From an uncultured Flavobacterium sp. (GTDB lineage: Bacteria; Bacteroidota; Bacteroidia; Flavobacteriales; Flavobacteriaceae): a stretch of 64,000 bases of DNA. Positions 18,269 through 28,084 of the stretch are shown here, piece by piece. The stretch covers positions 2,046,001-2,110,000 of the forward strand of contig NZ_OX638201.1 in NCBI RefSeq assembly GCF_951805225.1. The letters are read 5' to 3'. The translations under genes were made by a program, and so were the position numbers. Numbering within the stretch: the first letter of the stretch is position 1; the number at the start of each line of letters is the position of its first letter. The notes under the pieces are model-generated. The model was not told the origin of the DNA. It saw only the letters and a program-made list of their open reading frames with translations, and searched no databases.

Positions 18269-19474
18269 CTACTTATCTAATTCAAGCGCACTCAGCAAAA
18301 AAGCAGCTAAAGCAGGCGAACCATTATCTTTTGTTTTTCCACTAATATAATATTCATTAGTACCGTCTCTAAAAGGTTTTCCACCTAAACCTACACTTGG
18401 CGAAACGTTTAGAATATTTACCTGACCATTTTCATCTGTTTTTACAAATTCTTTTATAAAAGCATCAAAAGATTTTTGCGATATTTTTTTATAATTTGAA
18501 GCTAAATATCCTCTATCTGAGCCTTTAGCCAAAGCATAAATAATCATCGCAGAAGCCGAAGGTTCTAAATAATTCCCTTTTAATTCCGGTTTATCAGCAA
18601 CCTGATACCACAAACCTGATGAACTTTTATACTCAATTACACTTTTTGATATCTCATTCAGATAACGAACTAATTCTTTCTGTTTTGGATGGCTTGGATA
18701 ATAATCTAATGTTTCTACCAAAGCCATCATATACCAGCCAATTCCTCGTCCCCAAATTGTTGGCGATGTTCCCGTTTCCGGATTTGCCCATGCAATTTGT
18801 TTGCTTTCGTCCCAACATTGATAGGGTAAACCGCTTTTTTTATCTAATAAATGATCGTGAATCAATTCAAATTGTTTGGCAATATCATCCAGACTTTTAC
18901 CATTTTCATACTTAACCGTATATTGTGTATAAAAAGGTTCTGCCATATACAAACCATCAATCCACATTTGATTGGGATAAATTTGTTTGTGCCAAAATCC
19001 TCCGCTTGCCGTTCTGGGTTGGTTTTCGAGTTGTTTTCTTAATTGAACAATTACTTTTTGATAGCGATTGTCTTTCGTTAAATCATATAAATTAAAAAGA
19101 ATTTTTCCTGGATTTACATAATCAATATTGTATTCCTTCTCATCATACTTTTTAATATTTCCTGAACTGTCGATCATTTCATCGGCATATTCTTTTATGT
19201 AATTCAGGTATTTTTGATCGTTTGTTTTCTGATAGAATTTCTCGAAAGAAAACAATAAAAAACCCATTTTATAATCCCATTTTGGCTTTTCATTTCCATC
19301 AATTTGCCAAGCTTTCGGATAATTATTTAAAATTGAAAGTGCTGTTTTTTCAGACCATTTTAAATCTTTAGAAATTGCATATTTATTTTGAGCAATTATA
19401 GAACTACTGCAAAATAACAGGAAAACAATTATCCAATTGGTGTATTTTATTTCTATGAAAACATTTTTAAACAT
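18269..19474 (-). CDS. GH105 unsaturated uronyl hydrolase, second copy
   Basis: A 401-residue paralogue of the preceding GH105, similar along its length. A Sec signal (hydrophobic 14-28, ending IIAQ) shows export without a lipobox. The catalytic Asp173 is in MWIDGLYMAEP, GGFWHK is at 158-163, and GLGGKPFRDGTNEYYI is near the end. The hydrophobic stretch starts late (residue 14), so M1 is accepted with some caution. The 187-bp spacer upstream contains a 12-copy TTTACTC array 89 bp before the start codon, which may affect expression of this and later genes. Confidence 0.92.
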   Translation of the reverse strand: MFKNVFIEIKYTNWIIVFLLFCSSSIIAQNKYAISKDLKWSEKTALSILNNYPKAWQIDGNEKPKWDYKMGFLLFSFEKFYQKTNDQKYLNYIKEYADEMIDSSGNIKKYDEKEYNIDYVNPGKILFNLYDLTKDNRYQKVIVQLRKQLENQPRTASGGFWHKQIYPNQMWIDGLYMAEPFYTQYTVKYENGKSLDDIAKQFELIHDHLLDKKSGLPYQCWDESKQIAWANPETGTSPTIWGRGIGWYMMALVETLDYYPSHPKQKELVRYLNEISKSVIEYKSSSGLWYQVADKPELKGNYLEPSASAMIIYALAKGSDRGYLASNYKKISQKSFDAFIKEFVKTDENGQVNILNVSPSVGLGGKPFRDGTNEYYISGKTKDNGSPALAAFLLSALELDK

Positions 19475-19497
19475 GTAGTTCTTTTATTTTTTTCTCT

Positions 19498-19560
19498 CGC
19501 AGATTTGGCAGATTGAGCAGATTTTATTTTTAATTATAATCCAAAAAAATCTGCTTTATT
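19498..19560. repeat. GCAGATT-type degraded repeat
   Basis: Three GCAGATT units followed by AATCTGC in inverted orientation. It belongs to the AATCCGTTTAATCTGCG family and sits beside the heptamer array. Confidence 0.5.
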
Positions 19561-19562
19561 TC

Positions 19563-19646
19563 TTTACTCTTTACTCTTTACTCTTTACTCTTTACTCTTT
19601 ACTCTTTACTCTTTACTCTTTACTCTTTACTCTTTACTCTTTACTC
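19563..19646. repeat. Heptamer array (TTTACTC)x12
   Basis: Twelve perfect copies of TTTACTC with no interruption, followed by degenerate units. The array begins 89 bp upstream of the GH105 start and ends 16 bp from the DUF4861 stop codon at 19662. Such perfect arrays change length easily by slippage. Because 7 is not a multiple of 3 or of a helical turn, length changes would shift spacing. Confidence 0.95.
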
Positions 19647-19661
19647 TATCTTCTTCACTCT

Positions 19662-20630
19662 TTACATCTTCCCTTTCTTATTCAAAACTTCTAATTTTTG
19701 ATCTAAGTATTTTACAAATTCTTCTTTCGATTTGATTCCATTTTGTTCTTGTTCCCAAGCTCCCAAAAAGTAAAATGAATGAGCTTTAGTTGTTGGTTTA
19801 AAGACTAAAAGATAATCCAAATCAGTGTCAGCAACATTCTCAATTTCATTTATTTGATAAAAAATAGCCATTCCTAATTTATCAGGAACTAATGATTGTT
19901 CACCATAAGTTGCCAGATAAGCCCACTTTTTATTTTTACTTTCTTTTTTAAGCAATTCAGCCTTCTTTTGTTTGACAATTCCCGTGCAAATTCCTTTAAT
20001 TTCTTTTGAAGCCTGAATTTTATGTTCTGTATAAAGTTGGTCTGGTTTAATGGTTAATTCTGTTGTAAAATCAATATTATCAGAAGCTGTTTTCCAACCG
20101 TAATATTTTACAATTACTTTAGATTCATTCACTTTATTTTCAACATTTGCAATCGTTGAATCTACAGTATGAAAATGTAATTTTTCGTTGTTCAAATAAC
20201 GATCAATTGAACCAATTCCGATACCTTTTCCAGCTTTCAGAATATCAGCTCCCCAATCGCTCATTTCGTGATATGAATCAAAATTATCCTGTCCGACTTG
20301 AGGCAAAACGATTGCCGAAGTCTTTTTTCCGAAAATATCAATTGCATTTCTCCAGTCTAAATACAAGCGATATCCAATTCTGTTATTTTCCCAACCCGGA
20401 CCTTCATAACGAATATCAAACGAATGATCAGTATGTTCCTGAGCTAATTTTAGTTTGTCAACGTTTTTAAAAACAGTTCCACCAATGTACTTTCTGTTTT
20501 CCCATTTTCCATCTGTTTTTACCGATAATTCGGCATAGGTTTTTGCTGTTTTAATATCGTATTTCTTTTGTGCTTTACAAGCCGAAAGTCCAAAAACTAA
20601 AGCCGCTGATACCGTTATTAATGTTTTCAT
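19662..20630 (-). CDS. DUF4861 family lipoprotein
   Basis: A 322-residue lipoprotein with lipobox GLSAC (Cys18). I recognise the DUF4861 pattern, found with uronate-polymer degradation genes (pectin, alginate): HTDHSFDIRYEGPGWE, IGYRLYLDWRNAIDIFGK, YHEMSDWGADIL and HSFYFLGAWEQEQNG. The protein is beta-rich with many conserved aromatic and acidic residues and resembles a carbohydrate-active fold, but I know of no assigned reaction from the sequence. It lies between the esterase (10 bp upstream) and the GH105 gene, so a role on unsaturated uronides is a reasonable inference. Confidence 0.8.
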   Translation of the reverse strand: MKTLITVSAALVFGLSACKAQKKYDIKTAKTYAELSVKTDGKWENRKYIGGTVFKNVDKLKLAQEHTDHSFDIRYEGPGWENNRIGYRLYLDWRNAIDIFGKKTSAIVLPQVGQDNFDSYHEMSDWGADILKAGKGIGIGSIDRYLNNEKLHFHTVDSTIANVENKVNESKVIVKYYGWKTASDNIDFTTELTIKPDQLYTEHKIQASKEIKGICTGIVKQKKAELLKKESKNKKWAYLATYGEQSLVPDKLGMAIFYQINEIENVADTDLDYLLVFKPTTKAHSFYFLGAWEQEQNGIKSKEEFVKYLDQKLEVLNKKGKM

Positions 20631-20640
20631 TTTATAAAAT

Positions 20641-21582
20641 TTATTTAAATATTTTGTCCAAAAATTGTGTTATATACTTTGTCATTTCATCAAACCAAGG
20701 TCGAAAAAACCAAAAGGAATGTGGCGAATTTTCAATTGTTTTTACTTCATTGTAAATCTTATTCTCTTTTAAAATTGCAATCATGTCATCTCTTCCGGCA
20801 TGAAACCTATCAAAACTACTGTTTATAAATAAGATTGGAGGCGTGCTTTTATTTGTATGGCTTAAAGCCGAAGCATTTTTCCAATTTTCCGGGTTCTCTT
20901 CATAAGAACCGTTTAACCAAAATGCTGCTATTTCTCCTTCTTTTGATTCCGGATGTTTAAATGCTAATATTCCGTCTACATCAATAATTGCATTTACTTT
21001 TGATGAAGATTTAGTTTTAAATTGCACATCTTCAAAAGCTAAGTTATCATTTGTTGTACCAATCAAAGCTGCCATTTGACCTCCCGAAGAACATCCTAAA
21101 ACGGCAATTTTGTTTGGATCTACATGAAACTTTTCTGCATTATCTTTTATAAATTTAATCGCATTTTTAATATCATAAATCCCTTCCGGATATTTCGCTT
21201 CAAGCGATAATCTGTATTCAATTGCAAAACAAGAATAGCCTTTTGAAGCAATTTCTTGTGCCATAATCCGCATCTGACTTTTATTCCCTGATCTCCATCC
21301 GCCGCCATGAATCATGATTACAGCTGGATTTCGTTTTTCTTTTATATAAAAATAAGAATCTAAATGTAAGTCTCTATTTTGCTTTTTATCATAGACAACA
21401 TCATAAATTTCAGTAACATTTTCATTCTTCTTTGACTCAGCAATTGTTATAAAAGGATATTGTTTTATCAACTTATTATAAGTACTTTTTACCGTATACG
21501 AAGTATCAATTTCGAACTTGTTTTGTGCAGAAATTGCCGTTGCATAAAACATCAAAAACAGTATTATTTTCTTCATCTGCAA
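20641..21582 (-). CDS. Secreted alpha/beta-hydrolase esterase (pectin deacetylation likely)
   Basis: A 313-residue exported BD-FAE/acetyl-esterase-like enzyme. Signal peptide 1-20 ends AISAQ. Oxyanion-hole motif HGGGW is at 92-96, the nucleophile elbow is GCSSGG at 163-168 (Ser165), and the catalytic His is in NSPHSFW near the C-terminus. The first Met or the Met at residue 3 could both be the start; the difference is trivial. It follows susD by 92 bp and runs 10 bp into DUF4861. Together with the CE12 gene it would remove acetyl groups from pectin; a feruloyl ester substrate cannot be excluded. Confidence 0.85.
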   Translation of the reverse strand: MQMKKIILFLMFYATAISAQNKFEIDTSYTVKSTYNKLIKQYPFITIAESKKNENVTEIYDVVYDKKQNRDLHLDSYFYIKEKRNPAVIMIHGGGWRSGNKSQMRIMAQEIASKGYSCFAIEYRLSLEAKYPEGIYDIKNAIKFIKDNAEKFHVDPNKIAVLGCSSGGQMAALIGTTNDNLAFEDVQFKTKSSSKVNAIIDVDGILAFKHPESKEGEIAAFWLNGSYEENPENWKNASALSHTNKSTPPILFINSSFDRFHAGRDDMIAILKENKIYNEVKTIENSPHSFWFFRPWFDEMTKYITQFLDKIFK

Positions 21583-21674
21583 ACTTCAATTATTAAGTTA
21601 AGAAAGGAGTTTGATATGCGGTCAAACTCCTTTTTAACTACTTCAAAAAAACAATCTCAAAAATTATCAAATTA

Positions 21675-23360
21675 CTAATATGCAGGATTTTGAGGAAAAT
21701 CTTTATTTCTGTTTAAATCTAATGCGGATTGAGGTATTGGTCTTAAAATTTTAAGATTACCATTTTGACCTGCAAAAGCATTTGTTGTTGTCACTTTTGG
21801 GTTGTACAAAACAGTTCTTTCTACTAATGTTCCAGTACGTTTTAAGTCAAACCAACGGTGGTATTCTCCCAATAATTCTCTACCTCTTTCGTCTAATATT
21901 GTATTGATATCAATTGACGTTAATACCGGAATTGCTCCTACAACTCCGCCTCCAGCTCTTCTTCTTACTTCGTTTAATCTTGCTAAAGCTGTTCCAGATT
22001 GACCTGCTTTAAAATAAGCTTCGGCAGCAATTAGATACGTTTCTCCTAATCTTGAAATAATAAAATCACGTGTACTACTTCTGTTTGTAGCTGGTGTAAT
22101 AGGCGTTGTGTTATAATTTGCACTTGTTGCGCCACTATACGGAGCATTAGGATCATCAAATTTACGAACCGGAATCAGGTTGTAATCTCCTCCAGAAGCC
22201 GCTGATGAAGAATAAGTTCCCCAATTATGGTATCTGAAATTTGCTACCAATCTTGAAGCATTATCCAATTTCCAAGCATCTCTATCAGCAGTTGTAAACC
22301 ATTTTGGCTCATAGAAATCTGAAATTTTCAAAGCTGCTTTATCTGTTACCGTATAATAATCGTAATATCTGCTGTAGATTTCATTCATAAAAGTACCTTC
22401 CCAACGTTTATCTCCTTTTTCATATAATGACAAAGCATAAACTGTAGGACAAAGTGTGTAACTTCTGTTTGGATAAGGATTTCCAGCCGCCGCAGCTCCT
22501 AAATAAGAACTGAACCAATAGTTTTGAGAACTTCCCAAAGCTGTTGTTCCCGTTGCATTTGAAGCGATCGAAAACTGAACCGAAAAGATAGTTTCAGCAT
22601 TCATTTCATTTCCAGGTTTTACAACATTATCAAAAGATACATTCAAAGCCTGACCGCCAATTACCTGATCTGCCAAAGCTGCTGCCGTTGTAAAATCTGC
22701 CGGAGTTCCAAAAGTTTCATAACCTCTTGTCAAATATACTTTTGCCAATAAATCCTGAACCGCTCTTTTATTAACTCTTCCGCCATATGCCGCTGTACTT
22801 ACTGCCGGAAGTGCTTCGTTAAGATCTTTAAAAATTTGCGTATAAACTTCTTCTGCCGTATTTCTGTCAAACGAAGTCACAGCCGTATTGATATTATCCA
22901 AAACAACCGGAACTCCTCCATAAGTTTGAACTAACAGAAAATAAGCGTTTGCACGTAAAAATTTAAGTTCGCCAATTCTGGTATCTAATGTGCTTGATTT
23001 CTCTGTAACTGTCGAATAATACAATCCTTTATTTGCCTGTTGAATTGCGATATAACAAGTTCTGTACAATTGATCAACTCCTGCAGATGACGATGATAAT
23101 GTCAAATATTTGGCTAATCCTTCTGGTTCCTGATTTCTTCCCTCAGAATACATATCTGTTCCTGCTTCAAACAACCACGGATCACCTCCATAAATGTCTT
23201 TTAGCGTTGCATAATTTGTATTTATTAATGACTCAAATCCCGCAGAAGTCAAAAAATATTGCTCTGCTGAACCATAAGAACGATTGTCTTCCTCGATAAA
23301 ATCTGAGCAAGAATTTAAAGTCGTTCCCAGTATTAGTATAGCTATTATTAATTTTTTCAT
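21675..23360 (-). CDS. SusD/RagB family glycan-binding lipoprotein
   Basis: A 561-residue outer-membrane lipoprotein, partner lid of the SusC receptor encoded 10 bp upstream. Lipobox TLNSC (Cys18) is followed by SDFIEED. TPR-like helices follow: LKFLRANAYFLLVQTYG, VQDLLAKVYLTRG and YLIAAEAYFKAGQSG. The C-terminal signature RGRELLGEYHRWFDLKRTG is typical of SusD, as is the ending ILRPIPQSALDLN. It probably binds pectic oligosaccharides, given the neighbouring enzymes. Confidence 0.96.
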   Translation of the reverse strand: MKKLIIAILILGTTLNSCSDFIEEDNRSYGSAEQYFLTSAGFESLINTNYATLKDIYGGDPWLFEAGTDMYSEGRNQEPEGLAKYLTLSSSSAGVDQLYRTCYIAIQQANKGLYYSTVTEKSSTLDTRIGELKFLRANAYFLLVQTYGGVPVVLDNINTAVTSFDRNTAEEVYTQIFKDLNEALPAVSTAAYGGRVNKRAVQDLLAKVYLTRGYETFGTPADFTTAAALADQVIGGQALNVSFDNVVKPGNEMNAETIFSVQFSIASNATGTTALGSSQNYWFSSYLGAAAAGNPYPNRSYTLCPTVYALSLYEKGDKRWEGTFMNEIYSRYYDYYTVTDKAALKISDFYEPKWFTTADRDAWKLDNASRLVANFRYHNWGTYSSSAASGGDYNLIPVRKFDDPNAPYSGATSANYNTTPITPATNRSSTRDFIISRLGETYLIAAEAYFKAGQSGTALARLNEVRRRAGGGVVGAIPVLTSIDINTILDERGRELLGEYHRWFDLKRTGTLVERTVLYNPKVTTTNAFAGQNGNLKILRPIPQSALDLNRNKDFPQNPAY

Positions 23361-23370
23361 TTTTTCTAAT

Positions 23371-26300
23371 TTAAAATTTTAAACTTAATCCCATTTGAAC
23401 TGTCATTGTCGACACACGATTCACTGCTAAAGCTGCCGTTGCCCATTCCGGATCGTAACCTTCATAAGGTGTAATTACAAACGGATTCAACACATTCACA
23501 TAAAAACGCATGCTTTTAAGTTTCAATTTATTTACCAGATCATTATCCAAACTATATCCTAATGCTATATTTTGAACTTTGACAAATGATGCATTTTTGT
23601 AAAAAGCAACGTTATTAGTATCATAATAAACTCCTGCTCCACGTGGCAAAGGGTTTGTGTTTGAATATTGTGGTGCGATACCAGCGCCATTGGCAGGAAT
23701 ATACCAATCTTTTAAATCTAATTTCTGACGTCCTCTGTCTGTTACATCAGCAAAATTATCGTGGAAACCACTAAACACGGTCATTCCCTGATTTGTGATT
23801 AAAGACAATGACAAATCAAATTGTTTTACTTTTAATGTTGTAGAAAAACTTCCTGACCATTTAGGATCGTAATTTCCTAAAATTGCTCTGTCATTATTGG
23901 CATCAATTTTTCCATCATTATTTAAATCTTTTACTCTTGCTTCTCCAGGTTTCTGACCGTAAGAAAGTGCTTTTGCAGCTTCGCTTTCCTGCCAAACTCC
24001 ATCAAAAACATAGTTGTAATAAGAGTGAATATTTTCTCCAATAAATAAGTTATTTCCAACATCATCAACTTTATCCTGCCCGTAAATAGATTCTAATTTG
24101 TTTACGTTTTTAGTGAAAGTAAAACTGGTTTCCCAAGACACATTTTTAGTCTGAATATTTTTAGTTACCAATGCAACTTCAATTCCTTTATTACTGATAG
24201 AACCCACGTTTGAAGTAATTGTAGGAACTCCAATCTCTAAAGGTAATGCTTGTTGAAACAATAAATCTTTTGATAAACGATCATAAACATCAACACTTCC
24301 TGAGATTCTGTTTTTAGCAAATCCAAAGTCTAAACCTAAATTCACCTCTCTTGTTTTTTCCCAAGTAAGATTTGTATTTCCTAAGCTTGAAGACGTAAAA
24401 CCGTTTGCCGGAGTACCATTAAAATCATAATAAGTTGGCACTTTTAAAACACTTAAACTTGAATATGGCGAAACGTTATCATTTCCGGTATAACCAACAC
24501 TTCCTCTTAATTTTAAATTAGAAATAAAAGAAACATTTTTCAAGAATGATTCCTGATTAATATTCCATCCTAAAGCCACAGAAGGGAAAGCTGTCCATTT
24601 ATTACCATCAGCTAAAACAGAAGAACCATCGTAACGTACAGATGCTGTCAATAAATAACGCCCTTTGTAAGTATAGTTCAAACGAGCTGCATAAGATTCT
24701 AATGTATTTTTAGAATACGGAATAAATACTCCTGACGGAATTATCGCGATAGATCCCGAAGGCGTCAAATTGTAAGTTGGCTGCGCTCCTGAACCAAGAT
24801 TGTAAAATCCGGTTTCAAATGGATTTTCTCTTGAAGATTGAAAATAAGTTTCGGTCGTATTAGAGTAAAAACTCTGAAGCAATAAAACGTTGAAAACATG
24901 ATTTTCCTTTAAAGTATAATTGATATTAAACTGATTATCCCAAGTATAATTGAAGTTTTGAACATTAGTTACATCTCCAGAAGGTAAACTTTTATTTTTA
25001 AGACCAAAATCTGTTTGAGCTCCGAGAGATCTTCCTTCTCTCGCATTCATTGAACCAGCAGAAAAAGTCGATTTGAAAGACAACCAATTTGTAAATTTAT
25101 ATTCTCCATATAAATTCCCAATTGTAGTAAATCTTTTTATTTCGTCGCTTGAATTTGCAATTTCTAAAAGCGGATTATAAGAACCCGTTTTATTAATTCC
25201 TAAAGTTCCATTAGGATATCTTAGCGTTCCTGGTTGTTGTGCATAAGTTCCAACAATTTCGTTACCATTGGCATCAATTGCCCAAGGCGAAGTGAAAGGA
25301 TTTTGTCTAAAAGCCTCTTGCATAGCAGTTGCGCTTCCTAATTGTTCATCCGTTTTTGATATCGTAAGATTTACACCAAATGAAATTTTATCATTGATCT
25401 TATGATTCAAACCTGCTTTAAAGTTATACTTATCAATACCTTCATTATCAATAACTCCAGTTTCTTTTTGCATACCAAGACCAATGTTATAAGACAAACC
25501 ATTATCGGCACGACCGGTAACATTCAAATAATTATTCTGAGTCATTCCGCCTTTTAAAACTGCATCCTGCCAATTGTAACTTTGATTATTAGCCACTCTG
25601 TTAAACAAAACAGGATTTGTTCCTGCCTGACCAACTGCCGCTTTTAATTCGGTTGCATCAATATCATTGTATGTTGGGTTTGTAGCCGAAATTGTAGTTG
25701 CCAAAAATGCCGATTGATGATAATACCACCATTTTTCAGGACTCATTAATTTTGGTAATCTTACCGCTTGTTTGTTTCCATAAGAACTGTCATAAGAAAC
25801 TGATACGCCCGCTTTTGCATTTGTACCACTTTTGGTTGTCACAATGATAACTCCACTTCCTCCTCTTGAACCATAAATTGCTGCAGAAGAAGCATCTTTC
25901 AACACGTCCATTCTCGCAATATCCTGCGGATTCAAAAAGTCGATATTATCCGTTGGAACGCCATCAACTACAAAAAGTGGTTTAGATCCATCTTTATTTA
26001 TAGAGTTTGCTCCTCTAATAATAACATTGAAACCGTCGCCAATACGTCCAGAATTTGAAGTTACCTGAACTCCGGCAATTCCTCCCTGAATAGCTTCCAT
26101 TGGATTAGTAACATTTCTTTCCGTGATTTTAGCCGCCGATAAAGTATTTACAGCTCCGGTTAAATCTGTCTTTTTTACAGATCCATAACCAACAACCACA
26201 ACTTCGTTAAGCGAATTGGATTGTTCCGAAAGACTAACATTCACTCTCGATTTTCCTGCAACGCTAACTTCCTGAGTCTGAAAACCCAAATAAGTTATAA

Positions 26301-26544
26301 TCAAAACCGCTTTATTACTTGCAACGTTTATTTTAAAACTTCCTTCAAAATCTGTAGAAGTTCCGTTTTTAGTACCTTTTTCCTGGATATTCACACCCGG
26401 AAGTGATAATCCTGCAGCATCAGTAATCTTTCCTTCTACAACCGTCGACTGAGCGTTCATGGTCGTACTCAAAAGGAAATTGAGGAAAAATAAAAATACA
26501 AGATTGTATTTTATTTTTTTCTTTGATAATTGTTTAATGTTCAT
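23371..26544 (-). CDS. SusC/RagA-type TonB-dependent receptor of the pectin locus
   Basis: A complete 1057-residue importer. Signal peptide 1-32 ends MNAQ. A carboxypeptidase-D-regulatory-like domain spans about 36-110 (GKITDAAGLSLPGVNIQ), then VVVGYGSVKK marks the TonB-box region and the plug contains YVVDG-type FVVDGVPTDN and SRGGSGVIIVTTKSG. A 22-strand barrel ends with the aromatic C-terminus MGLSLKF. It is 42 bp after GH28 and directly before susD; I see no own -7 box in the spacer, so it is probably transcribed with GH28. It imports oligogalacturonides or rhamnogalacturonan fragments, by inference. Confidence 0.97.
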   Translation of the reverse strand: MNIKQLSKKKIKYNLVFLFFLNFLLSTTMNAQSTVVEGKITDAAGLSLPGVNIQEKGTKNGTSTDFEGSFKINVASNKAVLIITYLGFQTQEVSVAGKSRVNVSLSEQSNSLNEVVVVGYGSVKKTDLTGAVNTLSAAKITERNVTNPMEAIQGGIAGVQVTSNSGRIGDGFNVIIRGANSINKDGSKPLFVVDGVPTDNIDFLNPQDIARMDVLKDASSAAIYGSRGGSGVIIVTTKSGTNAKAGVSVSYDSSYGNKQAVRLPKLMSPEKWWYYHQSAFLATTISATNPTYNDIDATELKAAVGQAGTNPVLFNRVANNQSYNWQDAVLKGGMTQNNYLNVTGRADNGLSYNIGLGMQKETGVIDNEGIDKYNFKAGLNHKINDKISFGVNLTISKTDEQLGSATAMQEAFRQNPFTSPWAIDANGNEIVGTYAQQPGTLRYPNGTLGINKTGSYNPLLEIANSSDEIKRFTTIGNLYGEYKFTNWLSFKSTFSAGSMNAREGRSLGAQTDFGLKNKSLPSGDVTNVQNFNYTWDNQFNINYTLKENHVFNVLLLQSFYSNTTETYFQSSRENPFETGFYNLGSGAQPTYNLTPSGSIAIIPSGVFIPYSKNTLESYAARLNYTYKGRYLLTASVRYDGSSVLADGNKWTAFPSVALGWNINQESFLKNVSFISNLKLRGSVGYTGNDNVSPYSSLSVLKVPTYYDFNGTPANGFTSSSLGNTNLTWEKTREVNLGLDFGFAKNRISGSVDVYDRLSKDLLFQQALPLEIGVPTITSNVGSISNKGIEVALVTKNIQTKNVSWETSFTFTKNVNKLESIYGQDKVDDVGNNLFIGENIHSYYNYVFDGVWQESEAAKALSYGQKPGEARVKDLNNDGKIDANNDRAILGNYDPKWSGSFSTTLKVKQFDLSLSLITNQGMTVFSGFHDNFADVTDRGRQKLDLKDWYIPANGAGIAPQYSNTNPLPRGAGVYYDTNNVAFYKNASFVKVQNIALGYSLDNDLVNKLKLKSMRFYVNVLNPFVITPYEGYDPEWATAALAVNRVSTMTVQMGLSLKF

Positions 26545-26586
26545 AGTTTGGTTAATTGGTTTGGTTAAAATGATAGTTTTCTTTTT

Positions 26587-28026
26587 TTAATTTTTAATCG
26601 ATTCTACTTTCTTTCCATTAATGTAAGTGCTTATAAAATTTATATTTTTTACGTTTTTTAACGAATAAACTGAGTCTACTTTTTCGATTACAACATCTTT
26701 AAAAGTGATATTTTCTATAGGAGATGTTTCGTAGCCATCTGCAAGAATTCCGAACTTTCCGCCGTTTTTGACTCTAATATTTTCAAGGCTAATATTTTTT
26801 ATTGCCGGTATAAAATTTCCGGATTGACTTCCGTAAACATCATAAAACATAGTTGCTCTCAAAACACATTCTTTTACAGTTCCAACTTCAATATTTCTAA
26901 CATAAATATCCTCTGTAGTTCCGCCACGTTTAGAGTTTGTTTTGATTCTGATTGCTCTTTCTAAATTCGGACTATCCATCACACAATTCTCTACAAAAAC
27001 ATTATTTACTCCGGCAGAAATTTCACTTCCCATCACAACTCCGCCGTGACCATCAATCATTTTACAATTCTGAACAATGATATTTTTACTCGGAATTCCA
27101 ACTCGTCTTCCATCCGCATCTCTTCCGGATTTTATTGCAATACAATCGTCTCCCGTATTAAAAGTGCAATTTCTAATAATTACATTTTGAGAATATTCAG
27201 GATCACAACCATCATTATTAGGTCCGTGACTATTGACCGTTACGCCGTCAACGATTACATTATTAGATTTTATAGGATGTAAAATCCAAAACGGAGCATT
27301 AATCACCGTTATATCTTTTACTAAAACCGTATTACACTCAAAAAATTCAATAAAATTCGGACGCAAATAATGTCCTTCTCCAAAAATTCTTTGTTCAACA
27401 GGAATTCCTTTTTCGGCCATTTCAATTAAAGCAATACGATTAAGAGGATCATTTTGAGAAGGAATACCTTTTTGCCAACCGTACATTTTAGTTCCGGCCC
27501 AAATCCACCAATTTGTATTATTTGCCTGCCCGTTTAATGTTCCTTTTCCAGTTATTGCAACATTCGTTTTGTTCTTTGCATAAATAAGTGGCGAATGATT
27601 CATCAATTCTGTTCCTTCAAATGAAGTATGCACTAAAGGATATTCTTTTGAATCAATACTAAAAAGAATTTCAGCATTGTCTTCTAAATGCAAATTCACA
27701 TTACTTTCTAAATGTATAGGTCCAGTTAGATATTTTCCATTTGGCACAAGTACTTTTCCACCACCATTTTCAGCGCAAGCTTTAATAGCTTTTTCAAAAG
27801 CTACTGTATTTGATGTTTTTCCATCCGCTACAGCTCCAAAATCTATAACATTATAAGTCTTGTCTAAAAAGTGCGTTTGTGGAATGCTTTTTACGATTAA
27901 TTCCATTCTTTTCCACGGATTAGCTTCAGAAGCATTCGAAACTTCTTTTCCACAAGATAAAAATGACATTACAGTCAGGCTAAAAACCACAACAACTTTT
28001 GACGCTATAGACTTACTTGTAATCAT
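26587..28026 (-). CDS. GH28 polygalacturonase-family lipoprotein, first gene of the pectin operon
   Basis: A 479-residue GH28. The frame is open back to an ATG at 28107, but I choose the ATG at 28026. It yields a lipoprotein signal with lipobox SFLSC (Cys25), and the promoter and operator (28071-28116) lie inside the longer frame, so 28107 would precede transcription start. Beta-helix motifs are NNDGCDPE (270-277), NTGDD (Asp293/Asp294), GHGG (326-329) and the classic RIK (360-362). It cleaves polygalacturonate or rhamnogalacturonan at the cell surface or in the periplasm. It differs from the second GH28 of the operon by retaining RIK. It is followed by susC after 42 bp. Confidence 0.93.
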   Translation of the reverse strand: MITSKSIASKVVVVFSLTVMSFLSCGKEVSNASEANPWKRMELIVKSIPQTHFLDKTYNVIDFGAVADGKTSNTVAFEKAIKACAENGGGKVLVPNGKYLTGPIHLESNVNLHLEDNAEILFSIDSKEYPLVHTSFEGTELMNHSPLIYAKNKTNVAITGKGTLNGQANNTNWWIWAGTKMYGWQKGIPSQNDPLNRIALIEMAEKGIPVEQRIFGEGHYLRPNFIEFFECNTVLVKDITVINAPFWILHPIKSNNVIVDGVTVNSHGPNNDGCDPEYSQNVIIRNCTFNTGDDCIAIKSGRDADGRRVGIPSKNIIVQNCKMIDGHGGVVMGSEISAGVNNVFVENCVMDSPNLERAIRIKTNSKRGGTTEDIYVRNIEVGTVKECVLRATMFYDVYGSQSGNFIPAIKNISLENIRVKNGGKFGILADGYETSPIENITFKDVVIEKVDSVYSLKNVKNINFISTYINGKKVESIKN

Positions 28027-28070
28027 TTGCAGATATATTTCTAATTTCTCAGGTATAAAATCAATATTAA

Positions 28071-28084
28071 TGTAATCGATTACA
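28071..28084. promoter_or_regulatory. LacI-type operator, perfect palindrome TGTAATCGATTACA
   Basis: A 14-bp perfect palindrome ending exactly where the -7 box of the GH28-susCD promoter begins, so it covers the transcription start. The same site precedes kduI (37779) and the transporter gene (39541). The LacI-family gene is 230 bp away. Binding is inferred. Confidence 0.85.

Noticed and set aside
19563..19646. Possible CRISPR-like array
   Set aside because: Units are 7 bp with no spacers; it is a simple tandem repeat. No cas gene is present.
26593..26606. TTTAATCGATTCTA, 11 of 14 match to the LacI operator, before susC
   Set aside because: It lies in the last codons of GH28, with no -7 box next to it, unlike the three accepted sites.
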